Assembly: GCA_902792085.1 (NCBI GenBank) | Contig: CADAYE010000022.1 | Coordinates: 28,537-92,536, forward strand | Direction: 5' to 3' | Length of the DNA stretch: 64,000 bases | DNA from: an uncultured bacterium | GTDB taxonomy: Bacteria > Cyanobacteriota > Vampirovibrionia > Gastranaerophilales > Gastranaerophilaceae | Position numbers and translations under genes: made by a program | The notes under the pieces: generated by a model | What the model saw: only the letters and a program-made list of their open reading frames with translations | Database searches by the model: none | What the model was told of the DNA's origin: nothing | Shown here: positions 7,389-18,500 of the stretch, one piece after another | Numbering within the stretch: the first letter of the stretch is position 1 | Layout: every line of letters starts with the position of its first letter

Positions 7389-8170
7389 TAAAAATGATTG
7401 CAACAGATATAGACGGAACGATTTTACCTTATGGAGGGGATTTTCGTCCTGCGGTTTTGGATTGCATAAATGAACTGAATAAAAGAGGGATAAAAGTTGT
7501 GCTTGTAACAGGCAGAATGCACTCATCAGCCGTACCGTTAGCACAAAAATTAGGATTAAATACTCCGGTAATTTCTTATCAGGGCGGACTTATTAAAGAA
7601 ATGAACGGAAAAACGCTTTATCAAAGCAAGCTGCCCCCGCAAACCGCAAAAGAAATTATCAAATGGGCAAGAGAAAATGATGTTCACATAAACCTATATC
7701 TTGATGATAAACTTTATGTCGAAAAAGATAATAAAATTATACAGTATTATATTAAAGGCAAATTTGTGGATTACAAAGTTTGTTCGTTTGACAATTTGGA
7801 AATAAAAGATGTAAATAAACTGCTTGCCATTGATATTGATGATGCAGAAAAAGTTTCTGTGTGGGTTGAAGTTTTAAAAGAAAAATATCCGCATTTATAT
7901 ATAGTAAAATCTACCCCGTATTTTTGTGAAATCGGTCCTTCTGATGCAAAAAAATCTTTGAGTGTTGAATTTTTGCGCAATTATTGGGGAATAAAAAAAG
8001 AAGAAGTTTTGACTATCGGCGACCAAAATAATGATATAGATTTGGTTGAATGTGGCGGAATCGGTGTTGCAATGGGGAACGGCACAGAAGAATTAAAAAA
8101 ATGCGCTGATTATATAACAGATACTTGCGACAATGACGGTTTTGTCAAAGCGATAGAAAAATTTTGCTGA
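7385..8170 (+). CDS. HAD-superfamily sugar-phosphate phosphatase (Cof type)
   Basis: 261 residues. MIKMIATDIDGTI is HAD motif I with both aspartates. VLVTGRMHSSA is motif II. Lys in DAKKSLSVEF is motif III, and TIGDQNNDIDLVE is motif IV with the acidic metal ligands. The C2B-type cap between residues about 85 and 185 and the GVAMGNG segment are typical of the Cof/YidA group, which dephosphorylates sugar phosphates and phosphorylated cofactors. The ATG at 7385 overlaps the NUDIX stop. Together the pair could degrade ADP-ribose to ribose 5-phosphate and then ribose, but substrate choice cannot be read from sequence. Confidence 0.9.
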   Translation: MIKMIATDIDGTILPYGGDFRPAVLDCINELNKRGIKVVLVTGRMHSSAVPLAQKLGLNTPVISYQGGLIKEMNGKTLYQSKLPPQTAKEIIKWARENDVHINLYLDDKLYVEKDNKIIQYYIKGKFVDYKVCSFDNLEIKDVNKLLAIDIDDAEKVSVWVEVLKEKYPHLYIVKSTPYFCEIGPSDAKKSLSVEFLRNYWGIKKEEVLTIGDQNNDIDLVECGGIGVAMGNGTEELKKCADYITDTCDNDGFVKAIEKFC

Positions 8171-8172
8171 TG

Positions 8173-8568
8173 TTATTTTTCAAAACTGTCTCTGCAAAGG
8201 CCTTTTTGCCACCACGCACAATCTGAACAAAGTTCTTGGTGTTTTTCTTTTGTAAAATTTTTCTTTATTTTTTCTAAAATTTCAGAATATTTGTAAATTT
8301 CACCTTTTGCAATATCCAATATACCCGCAACTTTTTCATCTAACAGATTTACGGTATTTTCTATACATCTTGATTTTCTGCTTTGCACAATTGCAGGGCA
8401 TTTTTTGCATAAATCGTCACTGCCACCGATTATTAAAATATCCGCATCAGGATTTTGAGTAAGTTCTTTTGAAATCTTGCTCCAAGAATTTGCCTGCAAT
8501 TTTGAATAATTTAATCCTTTATATCCCTGTAAACACAAGAAATGATGGGGTCTTAATGATATTTTCAT
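8173..8568 (-). CDS. DUF1284 protein, putative iron-sulfur or metal-binding
   Basis: 131 residues beginning MKISLRPHHFLCLQGYKG, the signature RPHH..CLQG of the DUF1284 family. It also has three Cys groups (DLCKKCPAI, SRCIENT, ELCSDCAWWQKGLC) that could bind a metal or Fe-S cluster. Length is normal for the family, whose function is unknown. It starts 12 bases after the acyltransferase stop on the same strand, so it is probably cotranscribed with it. Confidence 0.8.
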   Translation of the reverse strand: MKISLRPHHFLCLQGYKGLNYSKLQANSWSKISKELTQNPDADILIIGGSDDLCKKCPAIVQSRKSRCIENTVNLLDEKVAGILDIAKGEIYKYSEILEKIKKNFTKEKHQELCSDCAWWQKGLCRDSFEK

Positions 8569-8579
8569 AATTTTATTTT

Positions 8580-9401
8580 TTATACATCCGCAACTTCCGG
8601 CAGGTCAATACTTTTTAATCTTTGTTCTATTCGTCTGTACCATTTGAGGTGTTGCTTAAATAAAATCTGATAATCTTCAACTTTTCCTGTTGAAATGTTA
8701 TGGAATTGTTCATCACAAACTTCTGTCAGTGCATTTTCCAAAAATTTTGTATATTCATGCCTGTCAATATTTTTATCTGTCAGTTCAATACATTTGCCAA
8801 AATCCATAACAACTTCAGGTCTGTTATCTCTAAAGAAACAGTATTCGATTGCACAAGGAATTAAGTTAATTTTGTCATACTTTTTTACGGCATTTTGGGC
8901 AATATAGGCAAGACCTGTCTGAAATTCAATTGGTCTGTAGTGAGGTGGTCTGATTATACCCTGCGGGAAAATACACAACAAATTCCTCAAATCACTTAAC
9001 AAATCAACAGAATATTTCAATGCCCTCATAGCCGATTGAGGAGATTTTTTGTTAACAGAATACGCACCACCGCGCCTTAAAAGCGGAAATCTGTTGAGTT
9101 CTTCAACCATCAAACGAATTTCTTTTTTACAAATTCTGTGAGCTATATTATATAAAACAATGCCATCCCACCAATTTGAATGAGGGAAAAACAATATTGT
9201 CGGAACTTTGCTGTCACGATTCGCATAATTTTCATATCCGTTATATCTAAACGCATAAAACCTGTTTTGAAGCATATTAAAAAAGAACAAACTCGCAACA
9301 GTCAGCCAAAACTTGCTTGTTTTAGCAGGTTTAAACTTTTCCTCCTTACCCCTCAATTGCGTCGGCGGGACATCCGAATATAATTTTTCCTTCACTGTCA
9401 T
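8580..9401 (-). CDS. Lysophospholipid acyltransferase (PlsC-like)
   Basis: 273 residues. HSNWWD near residue 74 is the acyltransferase motif I (His and Asp catalytic pair), with RFPLLRRGGAYSVNK as the motif II region and CIFPQGIIRPP as motif III (the usual FPEG with Gln instead of Glu). One hydrophobic stretch near residue 35 (LTVASLFFFNML) may anchor it to the membrane. It would transfer a fatty acyl group to a lysophospholipid or related lipid acceptor. The start at 9401 is favoured because TATGAT sits six bases before it, the leaderless arrangement seen elsewhere here. The Gln in motif III occurs in some family members, so activity is not excluded. Confidence 0.8.
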   Translation of the reverse strand: MTVKEKLYSDVPPTQLRGKEEKFKPAKTSKFWLTVASLFFFNMLQNRFYAFRYNGYENYANRDSKVPTILFFPHSNWWDGIVLYNIAHRICKKEIRLMVEELNRFPLLRRGGAYSVNKKSPQSAMRALKYSVDLLSDLRNLLCIFPQGIIRPPHYRPIEFQTGLAYIAQNAVKKYDKINLIPCAIEYCFFRDNRPEVVMDFGKCIELTDKNIDRHEYTKFLENALTEVCDEQFHNISTGKVEDYQILFKQHLKWYRRIEQRLKSIDLPEVADV

Positions 9402-9452
9402 AGAATTATCATACCCCAATTCAAAATAAAATAAAAGACTTTATAAAGAAAT

Positions 9453-9932
9453 TTAACCTTTATTTTCCAAAAGGACAATCGCATTTGCTTCGATAGCCAA
9501 CTTTTGACCCACAGCATCAAGATTTTCCTTTGTTTTTGCCTTAACAGAAATATCATTTGGTTTAATTTCCAAAATTTGCGCCAAAGCTGATTTCATTTTC
9601 GGAATATAGGGCATCATTTTGGGCTCTTGTGCAATAATATTACTGTCGATATTTACTATCGAAAAACCCTTATCTTTAACTATTTTAAAAACTTTTTTCA
9701 ATAATATTGTACTATCTGCATCTTTATAACTTGCATCAGTGTCGGGAAAAAGTGTACCAATATCATCTAATGCTAATGCCCCAAGCATTGCATCAATGAT
9801 TGCATGAATTAACACATCAGCATCCGAATGACCAAGCAAACCCTTTTCATGCGTAATTTTTACTCCGCCAATTATTAAATCTCTGCCCTGTATTAATTTG
9901 TGAATATCGTAACCTATGCCGATTCTTTGCAT
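9453..9932 (-). CDS. ispF: 2-C-methyl-D-erythritol 2,4-cyclodiphosphate synthase
   Basis: 159 residues, the normal length. It starts MQRIGIGYDIHKL, whose Asp and His bind zinc, and LGHSDADVLIHAIIDAMLGA carries the third ligand region. DIGTLFPDTD and SNIIAQEPKM are substrate loops, and KAKTKENLDAVG is the usual CDP-binding C-terminal motif. It catalyses the fifth step of the MEP isoprenoid pathway (CDP-ME-2-phosphate to the cyclic diphosphate). It stands alone between the acyltransferase and tgt, with no ispD beside it. Confidence 0.97.
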   Translation of the reverse strand: MQRIGIGYDIHKLIQGRDLIIGGVKITHEKGLLGHSDADVLIHAIIDAMLGALALDDIGTLFPDTDASYKDADSTILLKKVFKIVKDKGFSIVNIDSNIIAQEPKMMPYIPKMKSALAQILEIKPNDISVKAKTKENLDAVGQKLAIEANAIVLLENKG

Positions 9933-10249
9933 AATAAAACCCCAATAATATTATGATACCATACTTTATAATATATGTAAAATTTTAATCAGCTCAACAG
10001 CATTAAGCGCAGGACAAAAAGCATCTGCACAAATTACACCGCATTTAATAACGAATACCCGTAATATAAACAAATTTATTCCGTCAAATGTTAAACTTAA
10101 AAAACATTTGATATATTACAAAACTTATGACTTATTCGGCTGATAATTAGGTAATTATATACTATTTTACAGTAGCATGTCATTGCGATACAAAGCGAAC
10201 AGGCGAAATAATAATGAGCCTTATGAGCCTGTATGTGTCGGCGAAGCCG
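9933..10249. repeat. Gene-poor stretch with a dispersed repeat
   Basis: Positions about 10165-10249 belong to a dispersed palindromic repeat (CATTGCGATACAAAGCGAAC, AGCCTGTATGTGTCGGCGAAG) that continues into the end of tgt. Positions about 9975-10143 form an open frame on the plus strand without an ATG (includes KASAQITPHLITNTRNINK). This may be a remnant or chance, and I do not call a gene. Confidence 0.45.
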
Positions 10250-11774
<1,525 letters not shown>

Positions 11775-11865
11775 AGTTTAATTTTATATACTTGACAATA
11801 TAAAAACAATAATTTAAAATAGTTTTATATAGTTTGTAGATTATATATATTATAAATATAATATA

Positions 11866-12003
11866 TTTCCCTTCCCTAAATAGGGAAGGGGTAGGGATGG
11901 GTGTCAGTCAGATTAAAAAATAAAATACTAAAACCCCTCCTAACCTCCCCTAATAAGGGGAGGAAAATATGCAAAATTAGCAGGTCAGACAATTGCCTGA
12001 CAC
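11866..12003. repeat. Cluster of dispersed palindromic repeats
   Basis: Holds CCCTTCCCTAAATAGGGAAG with GGGTAGGGATGGG, then CCCCTCCTAACCTCCCCTA with AAGGGGAGG, and GTCAGACAATTGCCTGAC. The same units occur at 26.0-26.3 kb and 41.7-42.0 kb in the same order. Confidence 0.75.
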
Positions 12004-12048
12004 ATATAAAGCAGATTGACATTACCACACAAACAAAAAGAAAAAATC

Positions 12049-12258
12049 ATGAAAAACTATGCAAAAAATCTTGCAAATAATATCAAAAAATTGAGAAAAA
12101 TAAATAATCTGACCATAGAAGAACTCTCACAAAAAACAGGAATAAACACATGCTTTTTGATTAAAATTGAGCAGGCAAAAGCAAAGAGAATATTTATTTC
12201 TCATATAGATACTTTTTGCAAATGTTTCCATGTCGGAATAAATGAGTTATTTGAATAA
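12049..12258 (+). CDS. Small XRE-family HTH protein
   Basis: 69 residues starting MKNYAKNLANNIKKLRKIN. The HTH is LTIEELSQKTGINTCFLIKIEQ, and the protein ends in GINELFE. Only a weak purine-rich ribosome site precedes the ATG at 12049, but the upstream part of the frame lacks any. Its stop touches the end of secA, which converges on it. It is similar in size and type to the XRE proteins at 11.6 and 50.2 kb. Confidence 0.7.
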   Translation: MKNYAKNLANNIKKLRKINNLTIEELSQKTGINTCFLIKIEQAKAKRIFISHIDTFCKCFHVGINELFE

Positions 12259-14907
12259 TTACACCATCATATCAGGGTCGATATCGTCAGGATTTACGAC
12301 CTGAACTCCGAAACGGGTTCTAAACAGATATTGTACCGTTTCTGATTGAATTTCAAACATCATTTTGTTAAACAAATCAAAACATTCTTTTTTGTACTCA
12401 ATAAGCGGATCTTTTTGACCGTAAGCACGAAGTCCGATACTATCCTGTAACATTCTTACATTTGTAAGGTGGTCTATCCATTTTGCATCAACAACTTTTA
12501 AAAGAACATCTTTTTCCATTTGTCTTACGACATTATCATCACTGAAAGGTTCTTGCGGTGGAGTATCCGAATTGTATTCCGCAATAATTTTGTTATAAAA
12601 CTCTATAATCTCAACTTCGTGGTCTTTATATGCCTGAATAACAAAATCTTTGACCTTTTCATACATCGGAGCATAACGCATATTTTGAATATCTTTTACT
12701 TCAATAAGTTTAGATAGCGGAGGAACAATAGAATGGAGTTCTTTGACCATTTTTTCAAGTTCTTCATAATTGTATTCTTCAACTTTCATTTCAGGCGAAA
12801 TATAACTGCCTAAAATTCTGTCAACTTCCTGCTCTATCATATAAAGTATATCCGAATAAAGCCCTCTGCCTGAAAGAACTTTTCTTCTCTGATGATAGAA
12901 TTTTTCACGTTGAATATTTATGACATCATCATAATCAAGAACTTGTTTTCTTATATCAAAGTGGAAAGTTTCAACTCGTTTTTGTGCGGATTTAATTCTT
13001 TTTGTAATCATCGGATGGTCAATAGCGGTATTTTCCGGAAGATTAAGCATATTCATAAGATTTTTTATTGCTTCTCCACCAAAAATTCTCATCAAATTAT
13101 CTTCCAATGACAAGAAAAATCTCGTAGAACCTGGGTCACCCTGACGAGCAGCACGACCTCTCAACTGATTATCAATACGGCGGGATTCATGGCGTTCTGT
13201 ACCTATAACATGCAAACCGCCCGCTTCAACTACTTGTTTATGTTCTTCTTCTGTAATTTTTCTTGCTTCTTCAAGTGCCTGATTTTTAAGATTTTCATAA
13301 TCAGGATTTGACTCATCAATGCCCTGTTCATCAAGATTTGATTTTGCAAGATATTCTGCGTTACCACCTAACAAGATATCAGTACCGCGACCTGCCATAT
13401 TTGTTGCAATAGTTACCGCACCCAATCTGCCTGCCTGAGCAATAATATATGCTTCTTTTTCATGGTGTTTTGCGTTCAAAACATTGTGTTTAATTCCTCT
13501 TTGTTTTAATAAAGCAGATAAATATTCGGATTTTTCAATACTGACAGTACCGACCAAAACAGGGCGTCCGAGTTTGTGCTGTTTAATAATGTCGTCAATT
13601 ACCGCCAAATATTTCTGAACCTCTGTTTTATAAATAACATCAGGGTGGTCAATTCTTATATCCGGTTTGTTCGTAGGGATAGCAGTAACTTCAAGATTAT
13701 AAATCTTGCCAAATTCGGCTTCTTCAGTCATAGCAGTACCCGTCATACCGGATAATTTCGGATAAAGTCTGAACAGATTTTGGAAAGTAATACTTGCAAG
13801 AGTTTGAGTTTCGTCCTGAATTTCAACCCCTTCTTTTGCCTCAATTGCCTGATGCAAGCCGTCAGACCAGCGGCGACCTTCCATTATACGACCTGTAAAC
13901 TCATCAACAATCATAACCTCGCCGTCTTTTACAACATAATCGGTATCTTTTTCAAAAAGTTCTTTCGCTTTTAATGCCTGCAAAAGATGATGCGCAAGAT
14001 TTGTTTTAATATCAAACAAATCTTTGACCCCGATAAGTTCCTGCGCTCTGTCAATACCGTCTTCTGTCAAAATAACATTTTTATTTTTTTCATCAACTGT
14101 ATAATCTTTTTCTTTTTCAAGTTGAGGAGCAATTTTTGCCATTGTTCTGTATGTATCTTCAGACTGACTAAGACGACCGCTGATAATTAAAGGTGTTCTT
14201 GCTTCATCAATCAAAATGGAATCAACTTCGTCTATAATGGCATAATTAAATGGTCTTTGAACAAGCATAGCCTCTGAAGATGCCATGTTATCTCTTAAAT
14301 AATCAAAACCGAATTCGTTATTTGTACCGTAAGTAATATCGCATCTGTAAGCATCATATTTAAGCTCAAAATCTCTTGCACCTTCGCCGTTAGACAAAAT
14401 ACAACCGACTGTCAATCCCAAAAATTCATAGATTTTGCCCATCCATTCGCTATCACGCTTTGCAAGATAATCGTTCACTGTAATAACATGAACACCTTTG
14501 CCTGTCAGGGCATTTAAGTAAGCAGGAAGAGTTGCAACAAGAGTTTTACCTTCACCGGTTCTCATTTCTGCTATGTGTCCGTTGTGCAAAAAATATCCGC
14601 CTATCAACTGAACATCAAAATGACGCATGTTTAAAACTCTTTTACCTGCTTCACGAACAGTCGCAAATGCTTCCGGCAAAAGTTTATCCAATGCTTCTTT
14701 TTCAAGTTTTAAATCCTCTTTAAAATTATTTGAACGAGGGCGTTTTTCAAGTATTTCTTTAAATTCGTCTGTTTTTGCTCTCAACTGTTCATCAGTCATA
14801 GCCGCAAATTCAGGTTCTAACGCATTTATATGATCAACAATGCCCATCATGGCTTTGATTTTCTTTTCATTCGGGTCGCCCAATATTTTCAGTAACCACT
14901 TCATCAT
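12259..14907 (-). CDS. secA: Preprotein translocase ATPase SecA
   Basis: About 882 residues. AEMRTGEGKTLVATLPAY is Walker A, DEVDSILIDEARTPLIIS is the DEAD-type motif II region, and MAGRGTDILLGGN and GRAARQGDPGSTRFFLS are the helicase C motifs. The preprotein cross-linking, scaffold and wing segments follow. It drives Sec export across the cytoplasmic membrane. The start is the double ATG at 14904/14907, with GAGGAGAGG upstream. The protein ends at VVNPDDIDPDMMV and lacks the Cys-rich zinc tail found in many SecA proteins, so SecB-style docking through that tail is not expected. Confidence 0.98.
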   Translation of the reverse strand: MMKWLLKILGDPNEKKIKAMMGIVDHINALEPEFAAMTDEQLRAKTDEFKEILEKRPRSNNFKEDLKLEKEALDKLLPEAFATVREAGKRVLNMRHFDVQLIGGYFLHNGHIAEMRTGEGKTLVATLPAYLNALTGKGVHVITVNDYLAKRDSEWMGKIYEFLGLTVGCILSNGEGARDFELKYDAYRCDITYGTNNEFGFDYLRDNMASSEAMLVQRPFNYAIIDEVDSILIDEARTPLIISGRLSQSEDTYRTMAKIAPQLEKEKDYTVDEKNKNVILTEDGIDRAQELIGVKDLFDIKTNLAHHLLQALKAKELFEKDTDYVVKDGEVMIVDEFTGRIMEGRRWSDGLHQAIEAKEGVEIQDETQTLASITFQNLFRLYPKLSGMTGTAMTEEAEFGKIYNLEVTAIPTNKPDIRIDHPDVIYKTEVQKYLAVIDDIIKQHKLGRPVLVGTVSIEKSEYLSALLKQRGIKHNVLNAKHHEKEAYIIAQAGRLGAVTIATNMAGRGTDILLGGNAEYLAKSNLDEQGIDESNPDYENLKNQALEEARKITEEEHKQVVEAGGLHVIGTERHESRRIDNQLRGRAARQGDPGSTRFFLSLEDNLMRIFGGEAIKNLMNMLNLPENTAIDHPMITKRIKSAQKRVETFHFDIRKQVLDYDDVINIQREKFYHQRRKVLSGRGLYSDILYMIEQEVDRILGSYISPEMKVEEYNYEELEKMVKELHSIVPPLSKLIEVKDIQNMRYAPMYEKVKDFVIQAYKDHEVEIIEFYNKIIAEYNSDTPPQEPFSDDNVVRQMEKDVLLKVVDAKWIDHLTNVRMLQDSIGLRAYGQKDPLIEYKKECFDLFNKMMFEIQSETVQYLFRTRFGVQVVNPDDIDPDMMV

Positions 14908-15051
14908 AACTAAGATACCTCTCCTCAAGTTGATATATATTTTAAGTTTAACATAAACATAAAAAATAAGTCGATAGGTATATTAGTCTATAAGTTCTTT
15001 ACAGAATATATAACCAAAATGAACTTATCCGCCTGTTAACTTATATACCTT

Positions 15052-15083
15052 AAAAAGACCCGTACCGAACCGGTACGAGCCTC
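15052..15083 (-). terminator. Terminator of the winged-helix gene
   Basis: CGTACCGG pairs with CCGGTACG around AA or TT (15061-15077), followed by TCTTTTT in the leftward direction. Confidence 0.8.
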
Positions 15084-15131
15084 TTAATTTGTATATTGAT
15101 ATATATTTCAAATAGTGGTGAATCTGATTGA

Positions 15132-15356
15132 TTATCTTAAACTAACTTTTACAGCAGGTCCTTTTTGTTGAATTTCAACTTTGTTTTCTCTTGCTAACCA
15201 GCCCAAACCTAAATCTGCAAAATTGCCTTTGAGGTCTAAATCTTTTTTCATTTTTGAGAAAGATACAGTTCCGTTTGTGTGCAGGTATTCATAAATCTCT
15301 CCTGCGCTAAATCCGATTTGTTCTTCCAATGTCAAATTAACTTTTTTTGTTGCCAT
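15132..15356 (-). CDS. Winged-helix protein (DUF2582-like)
   Basis: 74 residues: MATKKVNLTLEEQIGFSAGE, then IYEYLHTNGTVSFSKMKK, and a C-terminal wing ending VKVSLR. The pattern matches the small winged-helix DUF2582 family, which is found as stand-alone proteins of unknown role. The ATG at 15356 has AAGGAG eight bases upstream; the longer frame to 15404 lacks one. It is monocistronic, with the terminator at 15052. It may bind nucleic acid, but residues alone do not prove this. Confidence 0.75.
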   Translation of the reverse strand: MATKKVNLTLEEQIGFSAGEIYEYLHTNGTVSFSKMKKDLDLKGNFADLGLGWLARENKVEIQQKGPAVKVSLR

Positions 15357-15515
15357 AATCTTGTTTCTCCTTCCATTGAACAAAAATAATTGTATCCGTA
15401 ACACTTTTTCGATAATACAATAGTATTACATTTTCAAATTTGAAACATCATATCAAGGATGTACATTTCTGACGTATTTTCATGCTAATATACATCATAA
15501 GGAGTATTGCTCTAT

Positions 15516-18500
15516 ATGTTTATTGAGGGAAGTTTAGTATCTGATAAAACAGATATTCTCATTGACAAATATGCACAACTTTTAAATGATGGAGTTAGTG
15601 CTTCAGAAATTCTTGTACTTGTTCAAAATTCAACTCTAAAAAACGAATTTACAAAAAAAGTTCTTGAAAAATTAGATATTGACTGCATAGAAAAATTGCA
15701 GATACATTCTTTTTATTCACTTGTATATAATACTGTGAGCGATAATTGGGCTTTTTTAGAAGACCGTAATGTTTTTGATAATCCGGTAATTTTACCAAAC
15801 TTATCGGGGTTAGAAATTTCGCAGTTTATATTAAAAGACATATTAAAAGAAGTACAGTTTAAGGGTTACAATTCAAGAATGTCTTTAATTCAGCAGATTT
15901 TCAGACGATATTCCCTTATTATACAAAATAATTTGTCACAAAGTGAAATTGATGAACGCGCAAAGATCTTAAAAGAGGGTTTTAGTGATGACGCTTCGCT
16001 TGCAATAAAAAAACTTTTACGAAAAACTCTTGAACTGCGTGGTTTTGACTATTTAAGACAATGTCTTTTATTCAATTTTATCTATAAAAATACCTCTTAT
16101 TTTAAGGATATAAAATATTTGTTTATAGATGATGCAGATGAGTGTACCCCGATTTGTATTGATTTTGTGGAATATTTATCTATGCAATTAACGGAATATT
16201 TTATTGCAATAGACCCTTTGGGTTCAAGCAGATGCGGATATTTAAGTGCGGATAAAAATAATTATGAAAGACTGAAGAGAATATTCTCAAATGATTTACC
16301 CTCTATCGCCTGCGGCGACTTCCCCCTAAAAGGGGGCAGAAATGCTTGCGATAACCTTTGCCCCCTGCAAGGGGAAAATGCCCTGCAAGGGCAAAGGGGG
16401 TATGCAGCAGACAAACTCTTTGCAAATGTTAAAGACGGAGAATTTAATAAACTCGAAAATTTCTCTTACATATCATTTTCAAAGCGTTCGCAAATGGCAC
16501 AAAGTGTTATAGATAAAATAAACGAACTTATTAAAAACGGCACAAAAGCCTGTGAAATATCAATTATTAGTCCGGTAATAGATGACATGCTCAAATTTAC
16601 CCTCAAAAACAATTTAAAAACGACTAATCCGGTATTTTTAACAGGAAGCGAAAAACTTATCCAAAACAGGCTTGTACTTGGAACAATAACAGTTCTGAAA
16701 CTCAATACCGAACTGAAAAATACCCTTTCGGAATTTGATATTCGGGTAATTTTATCGGAATTTTTAAAAATCCCTGTCAAATACTGCCAAAAAATTCTTT
16801 ACCAGTTTGAAAAGACAAAAGAACTTATTTCTTATGAATTTGAGGATAGTGAATACACTCAAAAATATTCTGACTTTATAAAACTTATTCAGACACTTTC
16901 TGTTTCAGACAAAAAAATTTCGGAACAAATAATTAATATATATAATGAATTATTTACTTTTGAAAAATTTAACAAAAACGAAATAAATAAATTCAACTTT
17001 TTTATTAAACAAATCAGAGATTTTGAGGATATTTTCGGAACAGAATTTAACAGACGAAAAACAGATATCATTTTACAGATTGAAAATTCGGTTATTTCAG
17101 AGAATCCTTATTCTGTACTTGAAATCGAGCAAAATGACCTTATAATTTCTACCCCTCAAAAAATTATTGACAACCATATCCGAACAAAATATCAATTTTG
17201 GCTTGATATTTCAAATAGTGAATGGATAAAATCCGATACAGGACCGTTATACAATGCGTGGGTATTCCAAAAAGACTGGGACAAAGACACATACACCATT
17301 GACGATAATATAAAACTTTCGGCAGACAAAAACGCAAGAGTTTTGCGAAAACTGAGCCTTTGCGCATCAGAACACATTTTCTGTTATTCAAGTCTTTTTG
17401 ATTCCAACGGGGTTGAAAACTATGGAGGAATAGAAGAATATATTATAACTTCCAATAATGGAAAGTCTGAAGATACCACCGAACAAGGTTTTAAAATCAC
17501 CCCCAGAGCCGACCAAAAGCCTGTTCTTGACTATGAAAAAGGATATATGGGAATATCCGCAGTGCCTGGAGCGGGTAAAACAACTATTTTGCTTGCACTA
17601 ATTATAAAACTTTTGGAAATTGGGATAAACCCTGAAAATATTTTTGTTTTGACCTATATGGATTCGGCTGCGAGAAACTTCAGAGAACGAATAAAAAATG
17701 TACGCAAAAACTCGTCTAAATTACCAAATATCAGCACAATTCATGGTCTTGCCCTGCGTATTTTGAAAGAAAACGGCAACTATGAAAAACTTGGTCTGAA
17801 CGCTGATTTTGAAATTTGCGACGATTCCCAAAGAGGCAGAATTTTGAGAGAAATTTCCCAAAAACTCGGTATTGAACAGAAAACGGCAGAAGAATTTGAC
17901 AGAGCAGTATCAACTTTCAAAATGAACGGCGGAATTTTACCCAAAAACATAACCGATAAAAAACTCCAAAAATTTGCAACTTTTTATAAATTTTATATTG
18001 AAAACCTGAAAGAGTTTAACCTGATAGATTATGATGATATGCTGACAGGTTCGGTTAAGTTGTTGGAAGAAAACCCCGATATACATGCGTATTATCAGAA
18101 TATTTGTCAATATCTGATTGAAGATGAGGCGCAGGATTCTTCACTCATTCAGCAAAAATTAATCACCCTTTTAGGGGGGAAATACAAAAACATAATCAGA
18201 TGCGGAGATGTAAACCAATCAATTACCGCAACCTTCTCAAATGCTGATGTAGAGGGATTCAGAAAGTTTATTACCGAAAATTATAATGTAAGCATGAATT
18301 GTTCCCAAAGATGCACAAAAGATGTCTGGGAACTTGCAAACAGACTTGTAACAATATCTTTGGCTGATGAAACGACAAAAAATGCTTTCTTTAAAATGTT
18401 TATGCAACCTGTTGAAGGCAAAAATCCCGTTGAAAAAAATGCTGTAATTTCAGAAATTTTTGATACTTCACAAGAAGAAAAAAGCCATGTCTTAAAGATT

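Noticed and set aside
12520..14833. Several plus-strand open frames of 60-72 codons
   Set aside because: All are antisense shadows of secA.
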